Source: a bacterium (lineage in GTDB: Bacteria; UBP15; UBA6099; DSWB01). From it: a stretch of DNA of 38,042 nt. The translations under genes were made by a program, and so were the position numbers. Below, one piece after another: positions 1 to 9,906 of the stretch (the stretch's first letter is position 1; every line of letters starts with the position of its first letter). The stretch is from contig JAGUYV010000085.1 of assembly GCA_020061125.1 (NCBI GenBank), positions 1 through 38,042 of the forward strand. The letters are read 5' to 3'. Under the pieces are notes generated by a model, which did not search any database, was not told where the DNA came from, and was given only the letters and a program-made list of their open reading frames with translations.

Positions 1-528
1 CAGACCGCGGTTGCGGGAGGCCAGGCTGCCGCGCCGCAGGCCGCTCTGCCCGAACTGCCCGAGCCTCTGGCTTCGCCCTACGGCCCCGTGGAAACGCTCG
101 GCGACTCGTTCTGCAAGGCGTTGCTCAAAAAGGACTATCAGGCGCTCGCCGCCCATTTCAATACGGAATTCCTCATTCGGGTCAATCCCAAGTTCCAGAA
201 TCTCGACGACGCGGACGCCCTGCGCGACATGCAGGGGCTGACTCCCAAAGTGATCGAGGACAGCATCCGCGAAGCCCATGCCGTGCCCGCCACCGAGTGC
301 GTGGTGGAGACCACGGAACTGCGCAACTGCACTGACACGGCCACCCTGGCCAACGACAGCACGAGCGGGGATGTCACTACGGACTCGTTCCTGGCCGCGG
401 CCGGGGATCTCGGCGTCACCGAGTGCGGCATCCTGCAAATCCGCGAGACATCCAACGCGGGCATCCTGTATTCGCAGATCATCGTGGGCAACCCGGGCGG
501 CAAGTGGCAGTTGCTGCTCGGCATGTAG
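1..528 (+). CDS. C-terminal part of a protein of unknown function (5' end outside window)
   Basis: Frame is open from base 1 (QTAVAGGQAAAPQAALPELPEPL...) to the stop at 528; no family recognised. Confidence 0.6.
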   Translation, partial: QTAVAGGQAAAPQAALPELPEPLASPYGPVETLGDSFCKALLKKDYQALAAHFNTEFLIRVNPKFQNLDDADALRDMQGLTPKVIEDSIREAHAVPATECVVETTELRNCTDTATLANDSTSGDVTTDSFLAAAGDLGVTECGILQIRETSNAGILYSQIIVGNPGGKWQLLLGM

Positions 529-546
529 CGCGCGGCGGCCCCTTCC

Positions 547-1746
547 ATGCAGCCTGTCACCACGGAAAAAAAGAAGATATTCCTGTGCAGCGGCGAGGTG
601 TCCGGAGACATGCACGGCGCGAATCTGGCGCGCCGCATCCGGGAGCTTGCGCCCGCGTTCGAGTTCGCGGCCATAGGTGGAGAGCGCATGAGAGATGCGG
701 GCGTGCGCCTGGTTGCGGACAGCACCACATGGGGCAGCGTGGGCATGTTCGAGTCCGCGGCCAAAGCCCCGTGGGTGTATCCTGCCATGCGCCGCATGCC
801 CGCTCTGTTCCGATCCGAAAACCCCGATGTGTTCGTGCCCATTGACTACCGCTATTTCAACATGCGCGCGGCGCGCGCCGCGCACGAGCAGAATATCCGC
901 ACGGTGTATTTCTTTGCGCCCGTTTCCTGGTTCGGGTCAGGGCCGGGCCGGTTCGCGCCCATCGCGCAGACCGTGGATTTGGCTCTGCTGACCCTGCCGT
1001 TTTCTCACGACGACTACCGCGCCGCGGGCGCGAATTTCGAGTTTATCGGACACCCGATCATGGACACGGCCGTGCCGGACATGGACAGGGCCGAGGCGCA
1101 CGAATTTTTCGGCACGGACCCGGAGCGTCCGGTCATCGGCCTCATGCCGGGTTCCCGCTGGCAGGAAGTCAAGCGCCTGCTGCCGGTGTTTCAGCGCGCT
1201 GTGCAGCAAATTCTCGAATCCGTTCCGCAGGCGCAGTTTTTGCTGTTCGCGGCCACCGGCCCTCTGGAAAATCACATCCGTGCGCGCACGGCGAATTCCC
1301 CGATCCGGGTCGTAAATCGCCATGTGTACGACTTTATGAGCATCAGCGATTTGCTGATTCTGTGTTCGGGCACAGCCGCGCACGAGGCCACAGTATTGGG
1401 GCGTCCCATGATCGTGTGTTACAAGATCAGCGCGCCCACGGCGTGGCTGGCGCGGCGCATGGTGGACATCAAGTTTATCGCGCTGCCCAACATTGTGTCC
1501 GATGAATTCGTTGTTCCGGAACTGGTGCAGGAACAATGCACGCCGCAGGCCGTGGCCGGGGACGCGTGCGCGTTGTTGTCAGACCCCGCGCGCCGCGATA
1601 CAATGGAACGGAACCTGGAGCGCGTGCGCGCCAGGCTTGGCGGAACCGGAGCGCTGGACCGCGCGGCCCGGCGCGTGGTGGACGCCGCTCTGGGCCGCAT
1701 CCCGGATTTCCGGTCCGGAACAACCGATCCGCAGCCGAGCGATTGA
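547..1746 (+). CDS. lpxB: Lipid-A-disaccharide synthase
   Basis: LpxB-like N-terminus KKIFLCSGEVSGDMHGANL..., AAIGGERMRDAGV, GLMPGSRWQEVKRLLPVF, CSGTAAHEATVLGRPMIVCYK. Confidence 0.95.
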   Translation: MQPVTTEKKKIFLCSGEVSGDMHGANLARRIRELAPAFEFAAIGGERMRDAGVRLVADSTTWGSVGMFESAAKAPWVYPAMRRMPALFRSENPDVFVPIDYRYFNMRAARAAHEQNIRTVYFFAPVSWFGSGPGRFAPIAQTVDLALLTLPFSHDDYRAAGANFEFIGHPIMDTAVPDMDRAEAHEFFGTDPERPVIGLMPGSRWQEVKRLLPVFQRAVQQILESVPQAQFLLFAATGPLENHIRARTANSPIRVVNRHVYDFMSISDLLILCSGTAAHEATVLGRPMIVCYKISAPTAWLARRMVDIKFIALPNIVSDEFVVPELVQEQCTPQAVAGDACALLSDPARRDTMERNLERVRARLGGTGALDRAARRVVDAALGRIPDFRSGTTDPQPSD

Positions 1747-1754
1747 GATGAATT

Positions 1755-2498
1755 ATGAGACTGCCATTTAATGGATGTTTCCAGTTAACGGGAGCCACGG
1801 CATTACCGCGCCAAGGGATTCCGTTTTTGTCGCTGGCGGCATTGTTTCTTTGTCTTGCAATCGCGCCCGGCGCGGCAAAGGCCGCAGCCCAGAGCGAGCA
1901 AAGCGTGCCCCTGGAGATCAGCAATTTGCTCACTTACGAGGGGCTTTCCCCTTTCGTTTCCTTCCAGTACCCGGCGGACATGAAAATCAGCGGCGACGAT
2001 CTTTATGTCTCGCAGCAGCATCTGGGATACATGGTCAGCCTGGAGCCGGGCGCTGCGGGTCCCGCCAAGCCGTATTTCCAGGCCACGATCATGCTCGTGA
2101 AGTCCTACGACAGCGCCGTGAGCGTCATGGACCACTATCTCGATGAATTGCAGCACCATCTCGAGCCGGAGTTCACGCGGCACACCATCAGCGCAACGGT
2201 GCGCGCGGACGGCGTGCGGTTCGCTTCGTTTGCGGGCCGCGGGTATCTGGCCTATGGCGTGGTGGTGGCGGACGGAGCGCTCCAGGGCCTTTCGTTCTCC
2301 GAGGAGTTCCGCAATTTCGTGCTTCCCGGCAATGTAGATTTGCGCATCATCTTCAAATATCCCACCGCATCCCAGAACAACGAGGACATGCGCAAGGCCA
2401 TGGAAACCATCCTGTCCTCGATTGTGGTGCATTCCGATTACTACCATCTGGACCGCGACACCAGCCTGGATTCCCTTCGGCTGCGGCACCGGAATTAA
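1755..2498 (+). CDS. Secreted or exported protein of unknown function
   Basis: Hydrophobic N-terminal segment FLSLAALFLCLAIAPGAAKAAAQ resembling a signal peptide; ORF directly follows lpxB. Confidence 0.7.
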   Translation: MRLPFNGCFQLTGATALPRQGIPFLSLAALFLCLAIAPGAAKAAAQSEQSVPLEISNLLTYEGLSPFVSFQYPADMKISGDDLYVSQQHLGYMVSLEPGAAGPAKPYFQATIMLVKSYDSAVSVMDHYLDELQHHLEPEFTRHTISATVRADGVRFASFAGRGYLAYGVVVADGALQGLSFSEEFRNFVLPGNVDLRIIFKYPTASQNNEDMRKAMETILSSIVVHSDYYHLDRDTSLDSLRLRHRN

Positions 2499-2538
2499 TC
2501 CGCCGCGCCGTTCGCTTTTCCATTGAATTTTGAATCGC

Positions 2539-2544
2539 TATAAT
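2539..2544 (+). promoter_or_regulatory. Candidate -10 element (TATAAT) of tRNA-Gln
   Basis: TATAAT 18 bp upstream of the tRNA 5' end; -35 is weak. Confidence 0.55.
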
Positions 2545-2562
2545 ATATCCCTGTAGCATCAT

Positions 2563-2634
2563 AGGGGCGTAGCCAAGCGGTAAGGCACCGGTTTTTGGTG
2601 CCGGCATTCGCAGGTTCGAATCCTGCCGCCCCTG
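2563..2634 (+). tRNA. tRNA-Gln (anticodon UUG), CCA not encoded
   Basis: Cloverleaf by eye: acceptor AGGGGCG/CGCCCCT, anticodon stem CCGGT/GCCGG with loop TTTTGGT, T-arm GCAGG-TTCGAAT-CCTGC. Confidence 0.93.
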
Positions 2635-2642
2635 CTTTTTTC

Positions 2643-2676
2643 GAAAACCATGCGCGGCCGGGGGCCGCGCGTTTTC
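2643..2676 (+). terminator. Hairpin between tRNA-Gln and hslV (terminator or attenuator)
   Basis: GAAAAC-cat-GCGCGGCC-ggg-GGCCGCGC-GTTTTC nested perfect stems with TTTT on the descending arm. Confidence 0.55.
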
Positions 2677-2708
2677 CGGACAGCGCGCAAGCGCGGAGGG
2701 CAGCCGCC

Positions 2709-3269
2709 ATGAACACCCACGGAATTACAAGCCTGAATGACGCGCACGCCACCACCATCGTGGCCGTGCACAAGGACGGCAAAGCAGCCATGGCTGGAGA
2801 CGGGCAGGTGTCCGTGGGCCAGACCATCATGAAACATTCCGCGAAAAAAGTGCGGTTCATGGCCGACGGCCGCGTGCTGGCAGGATTCAGCGGGTCCGTG
2901 GCGGACGCCTTCACCCTGTTCGACAAATTCGAAGCCAAGCTCGAACAATACAAGCACAGTCTGCCGCGCGCGGCCATGGAATTCGCCAAAGAGTGGCGCG
3001 CGGACAAGTATCTGCGCCGGCTCGAAGCCTTGCTCGTGGTGTCGGACAGGGAACACCTTCTGGTGATATCCGGCGGCGGCGAAGTCATCGAGCCGGACAA
3101 CAAGGTGGCGGGCATCGGCTCGGGCGGCGGCTACGCACTGGCCGCGGCGCGTGCTCTGATTGAACACACGAATCTGCCCGCCGCGGACATCGCCCGCCTG
3201 GCCATCGGCATCGCCGCAGATATCTGCGTGTACACAAACCATAACATCACCGTGGAAACCATAGGCTGA
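2709..3269 (+). CDS. hslV: ATP-dependent protease subunit HslV (ClpQ)
   Basis: [30 protein letters not shown]...; followed immediately by hslU. Confidence 0.95.
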   Translation: MNTHGITSLNDAHATTIVAVHKDGKAAMAGDGQVSVGQTIMKHSAKKVRFMADGRVLAGFSGSVADAFTLFDKFEAKLEQYKHSLPRAAMEFAKEWRADKYLRRLEALLVVSDREHLLVISGGGEVIEPDNKVAGIGSGGGYALAAARALIEHTNLPAADIARLAIGIAADICVYTNHNITVETIG

Positions 3270-3271
3270 CC

Positions 3272-4678
3272 ATGACAGAATCACAGGATACACAGGACAA
3301 AATATCCACTCCGCCGCAGCCCGACAGCCTCACCCCCGCGCAAATCGTGGCCGAGCTGGACAAGCACATCGTGGGCCAGGGCCGCGCCAAGCGCGTGACA
3401 GCCATCGCCCTGCGCAACCGCACGCGCCGCCGCAAGCTCCCTGAAGATCTTCAGAAGGAGATCGTGCCCAAGAACATCATCATGATTGGCCCCACGGGCG
3501 TGGGCAAAACCGAGATCGCGCGGCGCCTGTCCGATCTCGTGGACGCGCCCTTCATTAAAGTCGAGGCCACCAAGTACACGGAAGTGGGCTATGTGGGCCG
3601 CGATGTGGAGAGCATGATCCGGGAGCTTGTGGAGAGCGGCGTGCGCATGGTGCAGCGCAGGCGGCGCGAGCGCGTGCAGGCCGAGGCCGAGCAGAATGTC
3701 ATCACCCGGCTCGTGAACCTGCTCGTGCACGAGCCTCCAAGGCACCGCCGCCCCGCGGACCGGCCCGAGACCGAGGACGAGTACACACAGATGGACCGCC
3801 TCAAGGAACGCATGCGCGACGCCATCGTGCGCGGCGAATTCGACAGCCATGTGGTGGATGTCGAGGTGGAAGAGGGCGGCCCGAAAATGATCGAAATTTT
3901 CTCCAACACGGGCATGGAGGAAATGGGCGTGAACCTGCAGGACATGCTCGGAAACATGATGCCCAAGCGCACCAAGACGCGCAGCGCCACCGTGGCCGAG
4001 GCCCGGAAAATTTTGCTCAACCAGGAAGTGGACAAACTCATTGACATGGATTCCGTGGTCACGGAAGCCATCAACCTCGTGGAGCAGTCGGGTATCGTGT
4101 TTCTTGACGAAATTGACAAGATCGCGGGCAAGGAAAAATCCGCGGGCAGCGGCCCGGATGTGTCCCGCGAGGGCGTGCAGCGCGACATTCTTCCCATCGT
4201 CGAGGGCAGCACCGTGGTCACCAAGCACGGGCCGGTCAAAACCGATCACATCCTGTTCATCGCCGCTGGCGCGTTTCATGTGTCCAAGCCCAGCGACCTC
4301 ATTCCCGAGCTTCAGGGCAGGTTCCCGCTGCGCGTGGAACTGGACAGCCTGACAAAAGAAGATTTCAAGCGCATTCTGGTGGAGCCGCGAAGCGCGCTCA
4401 TAAAACAGTACCGCGCTCTGCTGGCCGCGGACGGCGTGACCATGGAGTTCACGGACGACGCCATAGACGCCGTGGCTGAACTCGCCACCACGGTCAACGA
4501 GCAGACCGAGAACATCGGCGCGCGCCGCCTGCACACCATTCTGGAAAAAGTGCTCGAGGACATTTCCTTCGACGCTCCGGACAACGCACCGCCCGCTCTG
4601 ACAGTTGATGCGCACTATGTGCGCGAACGCGTCAGGGACATCGTCAAGGATGTTGACTTGAGCCGCTACATCCTGTAA
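3272..4678 (+). CDS. hslU: HslU (ClpY) AAA+ ATPase
   Basis: [22 protein letters not shown], Walker [49 protein letters not shown]. Confidence 0.97.
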   Translation: MTESQDTQDKISTPPQPDSLTPAQIVAELDKHIVGQGRAKRVTAIALRNRTRRRKLPEDLQKEIVPKNIIMIGPTGVGKTEIARRLSDLVDAPFIKVEATKYTEVGYVGRDVESMIRELVESGVRMVQRRRRERVQAEAEQNVITRLVNLLVHEPPRHRRPADRPETEDEYTQMDRLKERMRDAIVRGEFDSHVVDVEVEEGGPKMIEIFSNTGMEEMGVNLQDMLGNMMPKRTKTRSATVAEARKILLNQEVDKLIDMDSVVTEAINLVEQSGIVFLDEIDKIAGKEKSAGSGPDVSREGVQRDILPIVEGSTVVTKHGPVKTDHILFIAAGAFHVSKPSDLIPELQGRFPLRVELDSLTKEDFKRILVEPRSALIKQYRALLAADGVTMEFTDDAIDAVAELATTVNEQTENIGARRLHTILEKVLEDISFDAPDNAPPALTVDAHYVRERVRDIVKDVDLSRYIL

Positions 4679-4725
4679 ATTGTTCGGCAGTATTCGGCTT
4701 TTTCGCCTGCGGAGGCCTCTCACGG

Positions 4726-5589
4726 ATGGACGACAGCAAGGCTGCTCTGGTACTGCGCCACATTGACCGCATGCCGAGCCTTTCCCCCACGGTGGCCAAG
4801 ATTATGCAGGTGGCCAACGACCCCACTTCTTCAGCCAATGATCTCAACAAAGTTATATCCCTTGACCCCGTACTCGCGGCCAAGGTTCTCAAACTGGTGA
4901 ATTCCGCGTACTTCGGGTTCTCGGATAAAGTCACCAGCACAGTGCGCGCCATCGTGGTGCTCGGGCTGAACACCATCAAGAACCTGGCTTTGAGCACGGC
5001 GGCCCTGGAGACCATGTCCATGAAGGGCCAGAGCGCCATGAACATGGACGAATTCTGGAAGCATGTTCTAGGCGTGGGGGTTACGGCCAAGCTCATCGCC
5101 CGCCGCATCGGCGTGAACAAGAACTTTCTCGAGGATTACTTCCTCGCGGGCCTCATGCACGACATGGGCAAGATCGTACTCAACAGGCTCAACCCTGTTG
5201 GCTACAAAAAAGTCATCACCGTATGCGCGGAAAAAGGCGTGGACCTCCAACTGGTGGAGAGCCGCGTTTTCGGCATCAACCACGCGGAAATCGGCGGCCT
5301 GCTCGCCGAAAAATGGGGCCTGCAAAACTCTCTGCGCGAGGCCATGGCCTTCCATCATTACCCGGATCAGGCATCCCCGGAAAACCGCCAGCTTGTGCTC
5401 GCCATATATATCTCCAACGCCTTCACCAAAGTGCATTCCGTGGGAGTCAGCGGCAACACTTATATCCAGGAACTGGGCGAGCAGGGCTGGGCCGACCTCG
5501 GCATGCGCCCCGAGGCTTTGCAGGAAATGGCCGGCATGCTCGTTGAAGGCGTGGAGCGCGCCTCCATATTCCTGCAGACTGCGGGATGA
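4726..5589 (+). CDS. HDOD domain protein
   Basis: LPSLSPTVAKIM-like N-terminus, VISLDPVLAAKVLKLVNSAYFGF, GLMHDMGKIVLN. Confidence 0.9.
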   Translation: MDDSKAALVLRHIDRMPSLSPTVAKIMQVANDPTSSANDLNKVISLDPVLAAKVLKLVNSAYFGFSDKVTSTVRAIVVLGLNTIKNLALSTAALETMSMKGQSAMNMDEFWKHVLGVGVTAKLIARRIGVNKNFLEDYFLAGLMHDMGKIVLNRLNPVGYKKVITVCAEKGVDLQLVESRVFGINHAEIGGLLAEKWGLQNSLREAMAFHHYPDQASPENRQLVLAIYISNAFTKVHSVGVSGNTYIQELGEQGWADLGMRPEALQEMAGMLVEGVERASIFLQTAG

Positions 5590-5741
5590 CGCGCGGCCCG
5601 CGGCGCTCAAATTCTATTACCCCTTTCTTGACAATTTTTTCTGCTCCGGTGGTACAATATTACAATTCCCGGTGAACGAGCCGGGGTTACCATTTGCTCA
5701 TGGCCGTCCGCATACGGCGGAGCGCAGAAAGAAGACCGGAT

Positions 5742-6692
5742 ATGATAGTCAGATTCTGGGGCGTTCGCGGTTCCATTCCCACTCCCGGCCCATCCACGGT
5801 ACGCTACGGCGGCAACACGCCCTGCATAGAAGTTCTGCCCAAAGGCGAGGGCGGGCCCCTGTTCATTGTGGATTGCGGCACGGGCTTGCGTGAGCTTGGC
5901 CTCAATCTCATGGGCAGAGGTCTGCCTATCAGCGCCAACATTTTCTTGAGCCATACGCACTGGGACCACATTCACGGCTTTCCGTTCTTCATTCCGGCTT
6001 TTATCCCCGGCAACAAATTCGTGATTCATGGCCCCGTGAATTTCAACGAACGGCTTGAAGACATCGTGTCCGGCCAGATGAAATATTCCTATTTTCCGGT
6101 CAAGCTCGACCACATGGCCGCAGACATCAAATTTGTGGAACTCAAGGAAAGCTCCTTTGAAATCGAAGGCGTGAAAGTCACTACGCAGTATCTGAACCAT
6201 CCCATCCTCGTATTAGGCTACCGTTTTGAGTACGACGGCAAGGTCATGGTCACGGAATACGACACCGAGCCGTACCAGAACATGTTCCAGGGCGCGCAGG
6301 AAGACGACATGGACGATCTGTTGTTCGGGGGCGGCGACGATAAGGCGAACATAGATCAGGAAGCGCACGACGAGGCCGATCCCATCGTGGCGGAAATGAA
6401 CCAGCGCGTGATCGAGTTCGCGCGGGATGCGGATCTGGCCGTGATTGACGCCCAGTACACTGCTGCGGAATATCCGTCCAAAATCGGCTGGGGCCACGGC
6501 ACCGTGGATGACGCGATCCGCGTGGCCACACAGGGCAATGTCAAGCGCATGGCGCTGTTCCACCACGACCCCACGCGCTCGGATGATGCCCTGGACCAGT
6601 TCGAGGACCACTGCGCCGCGGAGCTGCTTCGCCTCAAGCGCCCGGACATTGTGATGTTCGCCGCGCGTGAGCGCCTCGAAATCTCGTTTTAG
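5742..6692 (+). CDS. MBL-fold metallohydrolase (RNase Z / class II cyclic-nucleotide phosphodiesterase-like), paralog 1
   Basis: MIVRFWGVRGSIPTPG, LSHTHWDHIHGFPFF, LFHHDPTRSDD; ATG at 5742 preferred over the longer ORF. Confidence 0.88.
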   Translation: MIVRFWGVRGSIPTPGPSTVRYGGNTPCIEVLPKGEGGPLFIVDCGTGLRELGLNLMGRGLPISANIFLSHTHWDHIHGFPFFIPAFIPGNKFVIHGPVNFNERLEDIVSGQMKYSYFPVKLDHMAADIKFVELKESSFEIEGVKVTTQYLNHPILVLGYRFEYDGKVMVTEYDTEPYQNMFQGAQEDDMDDLLFGGGDDKANIDQEAHDEADPIVAEMNQRVIEFARDADLAVIDAQYTAAEYPSKIGWGHGTVDDAIRVATQGNVKRMALFHHDPTRSDDALDQFEDHCAAELLRLKRPDIVMFAARERLEISF

Positions 6693-6824
6693 TTGCTTTT
6701 AAGGGTCGTTTCCGCATTCCAATCGCCATGATCAAATCCCGGTTCCGCCATGCGGACGAGGCCTGCCCCTTCGGATGACAAACAATTTCCCTTCCGGTAT
6801 AATGTGCGCGAAACGGCGCTGCCC

Positions 6825-8561
6825 ATGAAAACAGAGCGGGTTACAACTTTCCTTGTCATGATGCTGATTTCGCTGTTGAGCCTTGCGCTGCTCGGCTCGC
6901 GGCCCGATGCTCCCTATGACGGATATCTGGCGTTCAACGAAGCCTGGTATTCGCTCATCGCCGAGAACTACGAGTACTATTCCTGGTTCGAGCCGCACCC
7001 CTACGAAGGCGTCATGGATCTGAATGTGCCGCCGTTCTTTTCCTATGTCCTCAATGTCGCGTACGCCGTGTTCGGGAGCCAGGAATGGGTGTTCCGGCTG
7101 ATCCCGATCATCTCCGGCATGCTGTGCGTGGTGATGACATTTTTCATCGGTCGCGCGCTGTACGGGCTGCGTGCGGGCTTTGCGGCGGCCGCGCTTCTGG
7201 CCGTGTGTCCGGTGTTCGTGCTCACCGCGCGCAATGTTCAGGCCGACGGCCTGTTTCTGTGCCTCATGCTCTATGGGTTCCATTTTTATGTGCAGTATCT
7301 TCAGAACCGCAATCCGGGCACAATGGTGTTTTCGGCCATCATGTTCGGGTGCGCGCTCTTCACCAAACAGGTGGCCATCGTGGCGCTGGCTGCTCTGGCC
7401 ATATCCGAGCTGATCAACAACAACTGGAAGATTCTGCAGCGCAAGCGTCTGGCGATTTTTATCGGGATCCTGGCCGTAGCGCCGGGGCAGTATTATCTGT
7501 ACCATCTGATCAAGAATCCCGGAGCGCTGTTTCAAGCCAACCGCTACGGCGCTCTGAACACTGCGGAGCTTCCATCCCTGTCTGCGCTGGCCACGCTGGG
7601 CGCGGAAACCTTTTTCGGGCTCGGCCCTGCTTTGTGCGCTCTGGGCGCCGCGGCTCTGGCCGCAAGCATCGCGGGCAAACGGCGCCTGCATCCCATCGTG
7701 ATATGGCCTCTGGCGCTGTATGCGCTGTTTTTTGTGTTTGTGCACAAGCATACATATTACATGCTACCCATGGCGCCGTTCCTGTGCATCATCGCCGGGC
7801 GTTATCTGTCGAATTTGCGCTGGAAAGCCGCTGGCGGCATGGTGCTCGCCCTGGCTGCGGCCTTTGGCCTGGTGCAGTCGCTCATGGTGCTCGGCGCGCT
7901 CAAATTCGGCTATAACCGGTTCGAGCCTCTGTGCGAGCATGTGCGGTCTTCGCCGGGCAAAAAAGTGCTGGTGGCGGAAAACTCGATTATGCTTCGTTAC
8001 GAGCCGGTGCTCCGGTTCTATTGCCGCGGCGTGGTCGTGCAGGATCAGGAACAATGGAGCCGCACGCTGCTTCCGGGGCTTGCTCCGCTGGAATATGGTG
8101 ATGAATCCTATTTCTTCCTCATGGTTCGAAAGGATGAAAGAGGGACCGATTCCCAATACATGCACATTTACGACAAGCGCATCATGGGGCCGGCGCTGTT
8201 CGGCCGCATGATTTACTATGTCCCGCTTCAGAGCGGAAACAGAATGCGAACATTCATTCCGGGCGTGCTGGCCGTGAAGCCCGCGCACAGCGTCCCGGGT
8301 TTCAGTATGCAGACCGCGCTTGTGCAGCCGGGCATGCAAATGTTCGAGCTGCCGCCGGGTTATGGAGTTTACAAGAGAACGAACACCGAGCGCATGCACG
8401 GCGCGGGACCTGTGTTTTTCGCCCCTCTGCCGCCCGAGCTAACGGCTTATGAAGATGAAGTACAGGAACAGGATCAGTCCGGCCCCGAAAGCGCCGCACA
8501 GCAGGACCACGGTGGCGCGCAGCCAGTTATTCATCCGGGAAACGCTCCCGAAGGCGATTGA
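6825..8561 (+). CDS. Membrane glycosyltransferase, GT39/PMT/ArnT-like
   Basis: Many TM segments; DAPYDGYLAFNEAWYSLIAENY, GSQEWVFRLIPIISGMLCVVMTFFIGRALYG. The last ~45 codons may be non-native (see findings). Confidence 0.75.
   Translation: MKTERVTTFLVMMLISLLSLALLGSRPDAPYDGYLAFNEAWYSLIAENYEYYSWFEPHPYEGVMDLNVPPFFSYVLNVAYAVFGSQEWVFRLIPIISGMLCVVMTFFIGRALYGLRAGFAAAALLAVCPVFVLTARNVQADGLFLCLMLYGFHFYVQYLQNRNPGTMVFSAIMFGCALFTKQVAIVALAALAISELINNNWKILQRKRLAIFIGILAVAPGQYYLYHLIKNPGALFQANRYGALNTAELPSLSALATLGAETFFGLGPALCALGAAALAASIAGKRRLHPIVIWPLALYALFFVFVHKHTYYMLPMAPFLCIIAGRYLSNLRWKAAGGMVLALAAAFGLVQSLMVLGALKFGYNRFEPLCEHVRSSPGKKVLVAENSIMLRYEPVLRFYCRGVVVQDQEQWSRTLLPGLAPLEYGDESYFFLMVRKDERGTDSQYMHIYDKRIMGPALFGRMIYYVPLQSGNRMRTFIPGVLAVKPAHSVPGFSMQTALVQPGMQMFELPPGYGVYKRTNTERMHGAGPVFFAPLPPELTAYEDEVQEQDQSGPESAAQQDHGGAQPVIHPGNAPEGD
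8439..8534 (-). CDS. 31-aa predicted single-TM small protein overlapping the end of the Mur-ligase-like gene
   Basis: MNNWLRATVVLLCGAFGAGLILFLYFIFISR*; ATG overlaps the upstream stop in ATGAATAA. Below the ORF-track length cutoff. Confidence 0.45.
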   Translation of the reverse strand: MNNWLRATVVLLCGAFGAGLILFLYFIFISR

Positions 8562-9906
8562 GAATATCTCCGCAGAATGCTGTCAGCGTATCGTCCCGCG
8601 CGCCCATCACGCAGATGATGTCCCCCGGTTCCGCGGCCCGGGCCATGAGCGGCGCAAGGTCCGCGCGCGCTTCGCGGAACACAGTGTTCCTGCCTGCCTT
8701 TGAAATATCTCGCGCGATGTCCGCCATGCTGATGCTTTTGTCCGCGGTGCCGCCCGCGTAGTAGATTTCCGGAACGAACAGAATGTCCCGCTCCGCCAGG
8801 TGAGACGAGAATACCGAGACCAGTTCGTCGCGCATGAAACGGGTGGGGCCGAATCCGTGGGACTGGAAGAATACGAGGTTGCGCTGCGGACCCAGGGCCA
8901 GGGTTTCGAGCGTGGCGCGGATCTTGTCCGGATTGTGCCCGAAATCGTCAATCACGGTCACGCCGCCCGCGCGGCCGATGATGTCGAAGCGCCGCATTAT
9001 GCCCTGGAACTGTTCCAGCGCCTCGAATGCAAGTGCATCCGGCACATCGAAATGCCGGCACACGGCCAGAGCGGCCAGCGCGTTGGCCACATTGTGCGCG
9101 CCCGGCACGCGCAGGCGGCACGCGCGCCCGTTGACCTCGAACACGCTTTCCAGGGGCCGCAGCCTGATGTTCTCCGCGTTCACTTCCCCGCGCCCTTTGA
9201 GCGAAAATGTCACGGCCTGCATGCCTTTGCGGTCCAGTGTTGCCGTTTCGGGACAATCCGCATTCAGAACGGCCAGGCCGGAAGTGTTTTCGATGAAGGT
9301 CTCGAACAAAGACCGCAGCTCGGGCAGGGGCTTGTGGTCCTTTGTGACATTGGTGATCACGGACACGGCCGGTCGGTAGTTCACGATACTGCCGTCACTC
9401 TCGTCGCTTTCAATAACAAGAATGTCCGAGCTTCCGGCAAGGGTGTTGCCAAGCGATGACTCGCTCACAAAGTTTTTGATCTTGCCTCCGTTGATGGCGG
9501 ATGGAGACAGGTCCGCGTGGTGGAGAATGAACGCGATCATGCCCGTGACCGTGGATTTGCCGCTTGTGCCGCCCACGGCCACGCCCGTGCGCCGGTTGAA
9601 AATTTCCGCCAGCAGTTGCGCCCGGTGCAGAACGGGAATTCCGGCGTCGCGCGCCGCGCGCATGTCAGGCACGGTGTCCTCGATGGCTGTGGACACCACC
9701 ACGAAATCCGTATCCGCGGACACGCCGGAGCCGTCCTGCGGGAACAGGCGCGCGCCCGCCGCGCGCAGCATGTCAAACGCCGCGCCGCCCTTGCCCTGAT
9801 CCAGAGCGCGATCCGAACCGCTGACCGCATGTCCATCGTTCAGCAGCATCTGCGCGATGGCGCTCATGCCGCTGCCTCCGATGCCGATGAAGAAATAATT
9901 GCTCAT
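8527..9906 (-). CDS. Mur ligase family protein (MurC/Mpl-like)
   Basis: MSNYFFIGIGGSGMSAIAQMLLNDGHAVSGSD, GGTSGKSTVTGM P-loop, NVTKDHK, DDFGHNPDKI. Start at ATG 9906. Confidence 0.85.
   Translation of the reverse strand: MSNYFFIGIGGSGMSAIAQMLLNDGHAVSGSDRALDQGKGGAAFDMLRAAGARLFPQDGSGVSADTDFVVVSTAIEDTVPDMRAARDAGIPVLHRAQLLAEIFNRRTGVAVGGTSGKSTVTGMIAFILHHADLSPSAINGGKIKNFVSESSLGNTLAGSSDILVIESDESDGSIVNYRPAVSVITNVTKDHKPLPELRSLFETFIENTSGLAVLNADCPETATLDRKGMQAVTFSLKGRGEVNAENIRLRPLESVFEVNGRACRLRVPGAHNVANALAALAVCRHFDVPDALAFEALEQFQGIMRRFDIIGRAGGVTVIDDFGHNPDKIRATLETLALGPQRNLVFFQSHGFGPTRFMRDELVSVFSSHLAERDILFVPEIYYAGGTADKSISMADIARDISKAGRNTVFREARADLAPLMARAAEPGDIICVMGARDDTLTAFCGDILNRLRERFPDE

Noticed and set aside
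3281-4723. 480-aa minus-strand ORF
   Set aside because: Antisense shadow of hslU; GC-rich codon bias opens the opposite frame.
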